Assembly: GCA_034336665.1 (NCBI GenBank)
Contig: JAPFBE010000078.1
Location: forward strand, 62,001-126,000
Source of the DNA: Luscinia megarhynchos
Taxonomy: Eukaryota > Chordata > Aves > Passeriformes > Turdidae
DNA: 64,000 bases
Reading direction: 5' to 3'
The stretch's first letter is position 1. Each line of letters opens with the position of its first letter. The notes under the pieces were generated by a model, which saw only the letters and a program-made list of their open reading frames with translations, made no database searches and was not told the origin of the DNA. Positions 13,201 to 22,100 of this stretch are shown piece after piece. A program made the position numbers and the translations under genes.

Positions 13201-16200
13201 GGAAGGGACTGGGAGGGACTGAGAGGGGGAAATGGTGAAAATCGGGTAAAAATGGGGGAAATATGGGGGAAATAAAGGGTTAAAAGGGTTAAACGGGGTT
13301 AAAAGGGTTAAATGGGGTTTGGGGTTACTGGTTTGTACTGGGATGGGACTGGTTTGTACTGGGAGGGACTGGGAGGGACTGAGGAACTGGGAGGGAAAAA
13401 ATGGTAAAAATAGGGTGAAAAATGGGGAAATATGGGGAAAAAAAGGAAAAGAAAGGGTTAAAAAAGAGCTAAAAAGGGTTAAAGGGGTTTGGGGTTACTG
13501 GTTTGTACTGGTTTGGACTGGGAGGGACTGGGAGGGACTGGGAGGGACTGGGAGGGGAAAAAATGTTGAAAAATCGGGTGAAAAATGGGGGAAAATATGG
13601 GGAAAAAGGGAAAGAAAGGGTTAAAAAAGGGTTTAAAAGGGTTAAAAGGGTTAAATGGGGTTTGGGGTTGCTGGTTTCTACTGGGAGGGACTGGGAGGGA
13701 CTGGGAGGGACTGGGAGGGGAAAAAATGGGGGAAAAAATGGTGAAAAATCGGGTAAAAAATGGGGGAAATGTGGGGAAAATAAAGGGAAGAGAAAGGGTT
13801 AAAAAAGGGTTAAAAAAAGGGTTAAAAGGGTTAAATGGGGTTTGGGGTTACTGGTTTGTACTGGGATGGGACTGGTTTGTACTGGGAGGAGACTGGGATG
13901 AACTGGGAGGGACTGGGAGGACTGGGAGGGGGAAAAAATGGGGAAAAAAATGGTGAAAGTCGGGTGAAAAATGGGGAAATATGGGGGGAAAAGGGAAAAG
14001 AAAGGGTTAAAAATGGTTAAAAAGGGTTAAAAAGGGAGTTTGGGGTTACTGGTTTGTACTGGGATTGGACTGGGAGGGACTGGGAGGGACTGGGAGGGAC
14101 TGGGAGGGGGGAAATTGTGAAAATCGGGTGAAAATGGGGAAAATATGGGGAAAAAGGGAAAAGAAAGGGTTAAAAAGGGTTAAAAAAGGGTTAAAAAGGG
14201 TTAAATGGGGTTTGGGGTTACTGGTTTGTACTGGGATGGGACTGGGAGGGACTGGGAGGGACTGGGAGGGGAAAAAATGGTGAAAAAATGGTGAAAATAG
14301 GGTGAAAAATGGGGAAATATGGGGGAAAAGGGAATAGAAGGGGTTAAAAAGGGGTTAAAAAGGGTTACAAAGGGTTAAAAGGGGTTTGGGGTTACTGGTT
14401 TCTACTGGGAGGGACTGGGAGGGACTGGGAGGGGGAAAAATGGGGAAAAAAATGGTGAAAAATCGGGTGAAAAATGGGGGAAAATATGGGGGAAAAGGGA
14501 AAAGAAAGGGTTCAAAAAGGGTTAAAAGGCGTTTGGGGGTTACTGGTTTGTACTGGGAGGGGACTGGAAGGGACTGGGAGGGACTGGGAGGGGGAAATGG
14601 TGAAAATCGGGTGAAAATGGGTGAAAATGGGGGAAATATCAGGAAAAGAAAGGGTTAAAAAGGGTTAAAAAGGGTTAAAAGGGGTTTGGGGTTACTGGTT
14701 TGTACTGGGATTGGACTGGGAGGAACTGGGAGGGACTGGGAGGGGGAAATGGGGGAAAACGGGGAGAAAAGGTGAAAAATGGGGAAATATGGGGAAAAAA
14801 GGGAAAAGAAAGAGTTAAAAAAGGGCTTAAAAAGGGTTAAAAAGGGTTAAATGGGGTTAGGGGTCACTGGTTTGTACTGGGATGGGACTGGGAGGGAACT
14901 GGTTTTGATTGGGAGGGACTGGGATGAACTGGGAGGGACTGGGAGGGGTAAAAAATGGGGGGAATAAAGGGAGGGGAAAGGGTTAAAAAGGGTTAAATGG
15001 GCTTTGGGGGTTACTGGTTTGTACTGGTTTGTACTGGTCCATACTGGTTTGCACTGGTCTACAGTGGTTCATATCTGTTTGCACTGGTTCACACTGGTCT
15101 GTACTGGTTTATACTGGTATATACTGGTTTGCACCAGTCTATACTGGTTTATACTGGTCTATACTGGTCTATACTGGTTTATACTGGTATATACAGGTTT
15201 GCACTGGTCTACACCGGTCTCTATCAGCCTATACCGGTCTATACTGGTTTATACTGGTCCATACTGGTCCATATCGGTCCATACCGGTCCATACCGGTCT
15301 ATACTGGTCCATACCGGTCCATACTGGTCCATACTGGTCTATACCGGTCCATACCGGTCTAAACCAGTCTATACCGGTCCATACTGGTTTATACTGGTTT
15401 ATACTGCTCTGTACCGGTTCACACTGGTTTATACTGGTTTATACTGGTCCATACTGGTCCATACCGGTTCACACTGGTTTATACTGGTCCATACTGGTCC
15501 ATACCGCTCCATACCGGTTCACACTGGTTTATACTGGTTTATACTGGTCTATACTGGTCCATACCAGTCCATACCGGTCCATACCGGTCCATACCGGTTC
15601 ACACTGGTTTATACTGGTCCATACCGCTCCATAGTGCTCCATACTGGTTCACACTGGTTTATACTGGTTTATACTGGTCCATACTGGTCCATAGCGGTTC
15701 ACACTGGTCCATACTGGTTTATACCGGTTTATACCGGTCCATACCGGTTTATACCGGTCCATACCGGTCCATACCGGTCCATACCGGTTTATTCCGCTCC
15801 ATACCGGTCCATACTGGTTTATACCGGTCCATACCAGTCCATACCAGTTTATACCGGTCCATACCAGTCCATACCGCTCCATACCGGTCCATACCGGTTT
15901 ATTCTGCTCCATACCGGTCCATACTGGTTTATACCAGTCCATACCAGTCCATACCGGTCCATTCCAGTCCATACCAGTCCATACCGCTCCATACCGCCTC
16001 CATACCGCTCCATACCGGTCCATACCGGTTTATACCGCTCCATACCGGTCCATACCGGTCCATACTGGTTTATACCGGTTTATACCGCTCCATACCGGTC
16101 CATACCGGTCCATACTGGTTTATACCGGTTTATACCGCTCCATACCGGTCCATACCGTCCATACTGGTTTATACCGTTTATACCGCTCCATACCGGTGCA

Positions 16201-18475
16201 TACCGCTTCCATACCGGTCCATACCCGGTTTATTCCGGCCTCCATACCGGTCCATACCGCCCATACCAGTCCATACGAAAGTCCATACCGTCCATCCCGG
16301 TTTATTCCGCTCCATACCGGTCCATACTGGTTTATACTGGTCTGTACTGGTTTATACCGGTCCATACCGCTTCCATACCGGTCCATACCGGTCCATACCG
16401 GGTCCATACCGGTCCATACCGGTCCATACCAGTCCATACCGCTCCATACCGCTCCATACCGCTCCACACCGGTCCATACCCCGGTTTATTCCGCTCCATA
16501 CCGGTCCATACTGGTTTATACCGCTCCATCCCGCCTCCATCCCGTTCACCCCCGCTACCCCCCGCAGAGGACGCCGCGTCAGCTGGCCGTGTGCCCTACG
16601 CCGAGTACCAGCCGCATCGCCGGCGACCAGGACGCTGCCCGCTGACGGCGGTCGGGCGCCTGCAGGAGACGGGCCAGGTGCTGGCCAAGGAGCTGCTGGT
16701 GCGGCTGCAAGACGCTCGAAGCTGGCGCTGACGGTAACGGGCTCGCCCCGAGCGCCCAAAGGGAGTGGGGATGCCGAAAATTTGGGTGGGTGGGTGGTTG
16801 GGTAGAGCTGGTGTTGATAAATCGACGTAGGGTTTGATTGGTAGAGCTGGTGTCTGTAAATCCCTATATTGTTTAATTGGTAAACCTGATGTCTCTCTAT
16901 ATAAAAACAGGTTGACCTGGTGTCGCTAAATCTCCATAGTATTTAATTGGTAGACCTGGTGTCAATAATCTCCATAGGGTTTAATTGGTAGACCTGGTGT
17001 CTCTAAATTTCCATAGGGTTTAATTGGTAGACCTGGTGTCTGTAAATCCCCATAGAGTTTAATTGATAGACCTGATGTCTCTATATAAAAACAGGTTGAC
17101 CTGGTATCCCAAAGTATAGTTTAATTGGTAGATCTGGTGTCACTAAATCCCCATAGGGTTTGATTGGTAGATCTGGTGTCACTAAATCTCCGTAGGGTTT
17201 AATTGGCAGACCTGGTGTCTGTGTTTAGTACGTTGACCTGGTGTCCCTAAGCATCCTTAGTGTTTAATTGGTAGACCTGGTGTCACTAAATCTACATAGG
17301 GATTAATTGGTAGACCTGGTGTCACTAAATCTACATAGGGATTAATTGGTAGACCTGGTGTCTCTATGTTTAACAGGTTGACCTGGTGTCACTAAATCCC
17401 CGTAGTATTTAATTGGTAGACCTGGTGTCACTAAATCTCCGTAGGGTTTAATTGGTAGACCTGGTTTCTGTGTTTAGTAGGTTGACCTGGTGTCCCTAAG
17501 TATCCTTAGTGTTTAATTGGTAGACCTGGTGTCACTAAATGTACATAGGGTTTAGTTGGTAGACCTGGTGTCTCTAAATTTCCATAGGGTTTAATTGGTA
17601 GACCTGGTGTCTCTCTCTATATATAAAAAAGGATGACCTGGTGTCCCTAAGCATCTGTAGTTTAATTGGTAGATCTGGTGTCGTTAAATCTCCATAGGGT
17701 TTAATTGGTAGACCTGGTGTCTCTAAATTTCCATAGGGATTTATTGGTAGACCTGGTGTCTCTGTTTAACAGGTAGACCTGGTGTCTCTGAGTCTCCATA
17801 GGGTTTAATTGGTAGACCTGGTGTCTCTATATAAAAACAGGTTGACCTGGTGTCCCTAAGTATGTGTTAAATTGGTAGACCTGGTGTCTCTAAATCTCCT
17901 TAGTGTTTAATTGGTAGACCTGGTGTCTCTCTCTATATGTTTAACAGATTGACCTGGTGTCTCTAAATCCCCATAGGGTTTAATTGGTAGACCTGATGTC
18001 TCTGAGTCTCCATAGGATTTAATTGGTAGACCTGATGTCTCTATATAAAAACAGGTTGACCTGGTATCCCAAAGTATAGTTTAATTGGTAGATCTGGTGT
18101 CACTAAATCTCCATACGGTTTAATTGGTAGACCTGGTGTCACTAAATCCCCGTAGGGTTTAATTGGCAGACCTGGTGTCTGTGTTTAGTAGCTTGGCCTG
18201 GTGTCCCTAAGTATCCTTAGTGTTTAATTGGTAGACCTGGTGTCTAAATCTCCTTAGGGTTTAATTGGTAGACCTGTTGTCTCTCTCTATATATAAAAAA
18301 GGTTGACCTGGTGTACCAAAGCATCCATAGTTTAATTGGTAGACCTGGTGGCTCTGAGTCTCCATAGGGTTTAATTGGTAGACCTGGTGTCTCTAAATCT
18401 CCATAGGGATTAATTGGTAGATCTGGTGTCGTTAAATCTCCATAGGGTTTAATTGGTAGACCTGGTGTGTCTCTC

Positions 18476-18530
<55 letters not shown>

Positions 18531-19097
18531 GTTTAATAGGTTGACCTGGTGTCTCTAAATTTCCATAGGGTTTAATTGGTAGACCTGGTGTCTCTAAATC
18601 TCCATAGGGTTTAATTGGTAGACCTGATGTCTCTCTCTATATATAAAAAACGTTGACCTGGTGTCCCTAAGCATCCATAGTTTAATTGGTAGAACTGGTG
18701 TCACTAAATCCCCATAGGGTTTAATTGGTAGATCTGGTGTCACTAAACCCCATAGGGTTTAATTGGTAGACCTGGTGTCTCTAAATCTCCATAGGGTTTA
18801 ATGGGTAGACCTGGTGTCACTAAATCTCCATAGGGATTGGTACACCTGATGCCTCTATATAAAACAGGTTGACCTGGTGTCCCTAATCATCCATAGGGTT
18901 TAATTGGTAGACCTGGTGTCTCTATATAAAACCGGTTGACCTGGTGTCCCTAAGCATCCATAGTTTAATTGGTAGACCTGGTGTCGTTAAATCTCCATAG
19001 GGTTTAATTGGTAGATCTGGTGTCACTAAATCTCCATAGGGATTAATTGCTAGACCTGGTGTCTCTAAATCTCCTTAGGGTTTAATTGGTAGACCTG

Positions 19098-19161
<64 letters not shown>

Positions 19162-22100
19162 GCTTAACAGGTTGACCTGGTGTCCCTAAGCATCCATAGT
19201 TTGATTGGTAGACCTGGTGTCTCTGACTCTCCATAGAGTTTATTGGTAGACCTGGTGTCACTAAATCCCCATAGGGATTTATTGGTAGACCTGGTGTCTG
19301 TGCTTAGTAGGTTGACCTGGTGTCCCTAAGTATCAGTGTTTAATTGGTAGATCTGGTGTCACTAAATCTCCATAGGGATTAATTGGTAGACCTGGTGTCT
19401 CTGAATCTCCGTAGGGTTTAATTGGTAGACCTGATGTCTCTATATAAAAACAGGTTGACCTGGTATCCCAAAGTATAGTTTAATTGGTAGATCTGGTGTC
19501 ACTAAATCCCCATAGAGTTTAATTGGTAGACCTGGTGTTGCTAAATCCCCGTAGGGTTTAATTGGCAGACCTGGTGTCTGTGTTTAGTACGTTGACCTGG
19601 TGTCCCTAAGTATCCTTAGTGTTTAATTGGTAGACCTGGTGTCACTAAATCTACATAGGGATTAATTGGTAGACCTGGTGTCTCTAAATTTCCATAGGGT
19701 TTAATTGGTAGACCTGGTGTCTCTAAATCTCCATAGGGTTTAATTGATAGACCTGATGTCTCTATATAAAAACAGGTTGACCTGGTATCCCAAAGTATAG
19801 TTTAATTGGTAGATCTGGTGTCTCTAAATCTCCGTAGGGTTTAGTTGGTAGACCTGGTGTCTCTCTCTATAGATAAAAAAGGTTGACCTGGTGTCCCTAA
19901 GCATCCATAGTTTAATTGGTAGATCTGGTGTCACTAAATCCCCATAGGGATTAATTGGTAAACCTGGTATCAGTAAATCCCTATATTGTTCAATTGGTAG
20001 ACCTGGTGTCAGTAAATCTCCATAGGGTTTAATAGATAGACCTGGTGTCCCTAAATCCCCAGTGTTTAATTGGTACACCTGATGTCCAAAATCTCTAGTG
20101 TTGAATTGCTAGACCTGGTGCCCTTACATTTACATAGCATTCAATTGGTAAATCTGGTGTCCCCAAGTGCTTCAAGCAATTAACGGGTAGACCTGGTGTC
20201 CCTATAATCTCCATTTAATTTGTAGATTTGGTATCCCTGAATCATCCCTGTTAACAACTAGATCTGGTCTCCCTAAACCCTTTCAATGGGGTAGACCTGG
20301 TGTCCTTAAATCCTCCTTTATTTCAATGGGTAGATCTGGTGTCCCCGAAATCCCCATTTACCTCTATGGGGTAGACCTGGTGTCCCGAAATCCCCATTTA
20401 CTTCTATGGGGTAGACCTGGTGTCCCGAAATCCCCATTTACTTCTATGGGGTAGACCTGGTGTCCTTAAATCCCCATTTACTTCTATGGGGTAGACCTGG
20501 TGTCCTTAAATCCCCATTTACTTCTATGGGGTAGACCTGGTGTCCTTAAATCCCCCATTTACTTCTATGGGGTAAGACCTGGTGCCCCGAAATCCCCATT
20601 TACTTCTATGGGGTAGACCTGGTGTCCTTAAATCCCCATTTACCTCTATGGGGAAGACCTGGTGCCCTTAAATCCCCATTTACTTCTATGGGGTAGACCT
20701 GGTGTCCCAAAATCCCCATTTACTTTTATTGGGTAGACCTGGTGTCCTTAAATCCCCATTTACCTCTATGGGGTAGACCTGGTGTCCTTAAATCCCCATT
20801 TACTTCTATGGGGTAGACCTGGTGTCCCGAAATCCCCATTTACTTCTATGGGGTAGACCTGGTGTCCTTAAATCTCAGTGTTTAATTAGTAGACTTGGTG
20901 TCCCTAAATCTCAGTGTTTAATTAGTAGACCTGGTGTCCCTAAATCTCAGTGTTTAATTAGTAGACTTGGTGTCCCTAAATCTCAGTGTTTAAATGGTAG
21001 ATGTGGAAAATCTAAACTCCCCAGTGTTTCATTGGGAGACCGGGTGTTCCTATTGATATTGTTTAATTGGGAGACCTTGTGTCCCTAAATTTCCATCGTT
21101 AAATTGGTAGACCTGGTGTCCTTAAATCCCCATTTACTTCTATGGGTAGACCTGGTGCCCCTCAAATCCCCATTTACTTCTATGGGGGTAGACCTGGTGC
21201 CCCTAAATCCCCATTTACCTCTATGGGGTAGACCTGATGTCCCAAAATCTCCATTTACCTCTATGGGGGTAGACCTGGTGTCCTTAAATCCCCATTTACT
21301 TCTATGGGGTAGACCTGGTGTCCCGAAATCCCCATTTACTTCTATGGGGGTAGACCTGGTGTCCTTAAATCTCCATTTACTTCTATGGGGTAGACCTGGT
21401 GCCCCGAAATCCCCATTTACCTCTATGGGGTAGACCTGGTGTCCTTAAATCCCCATTTACTTCTATGGGGTAGACCTGGTGCCCCGAAATCCCCATTTAC
21501 CTCTATGGGGGTAGACCTGGTGTCCGGAGTATTTTGGGTCCAAAACCGCCGATTTTGGGTCCAAATCCCTCGATTTCTGCGCTAAAAATCGTCATTTTTG
21601 GGGTAACCCCGCTCATTTTGGGCTCAAAATCACCAATTTGGGGTGGAACCCGAGAATTTGGTGGAGGGAAGTGGCATTTTGTGGGGTGAAGAAGGTGAAA
21701 AATGAGGATTTGCGGGGATAAAAAGTGGGATTTTTGGGTTAAAAAACGGGATTTTTTTGGGGTAAAAACGCGAATTTTGCGGTTTTGGGGGTGAAACTCG
21801 CGGATTTTGGTGTCACAAGAGCTGCTGGGCCCGCGCTGGTGGGACAGGAGGTTCCCTGCAGGTGGTTTTCCAGAATCCTCTCGCCCAAAGCTCTGAGCTG
21901 CGCCCCCGCGCATGGAGGGCAGCCGATCGCCTGCCCCAAACCCGCGCAGCGCTGGGGTGAGCCCGACTGGGAGGCACTGGGTTATACTGGGAGGGACTGG
22001 GAGGGGGAGAAACGGGGAGAAACGGTGAAAAAATGGTGAAAATCGGGTGAAAAATGGGGAAATATGGGGGAAATGGGTTAAAAAAGGGTTAAAAAGGGTT

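Larger units (their letters stand above)
16830..21520. repeat. 38-41 bp GGTAGACCTGGTG family, TGM1 copy
   Basis: About 100 units. From 16830 to about 20280 the unit is of the type taattggtagacctggtgtc plus tctaaatctccatagggt. From 20281 it becomes a more uniform 41-bp unit (ggggtagacctggtgtcc plus ttaaatccccatttacttct). Two (CT)n(TA)n simple repeats are embedded. The same core in the opposite orientation fills IPO4 intron 8. Confidence 0.95.

Noticed and set aside
13022..15004. Interstitial telomeric repeat (GGGTTA words)
   Set aside because: The word occurs as agggttaaaa within a 170-bp unit, never as consecutive TTAGGG hexamers.
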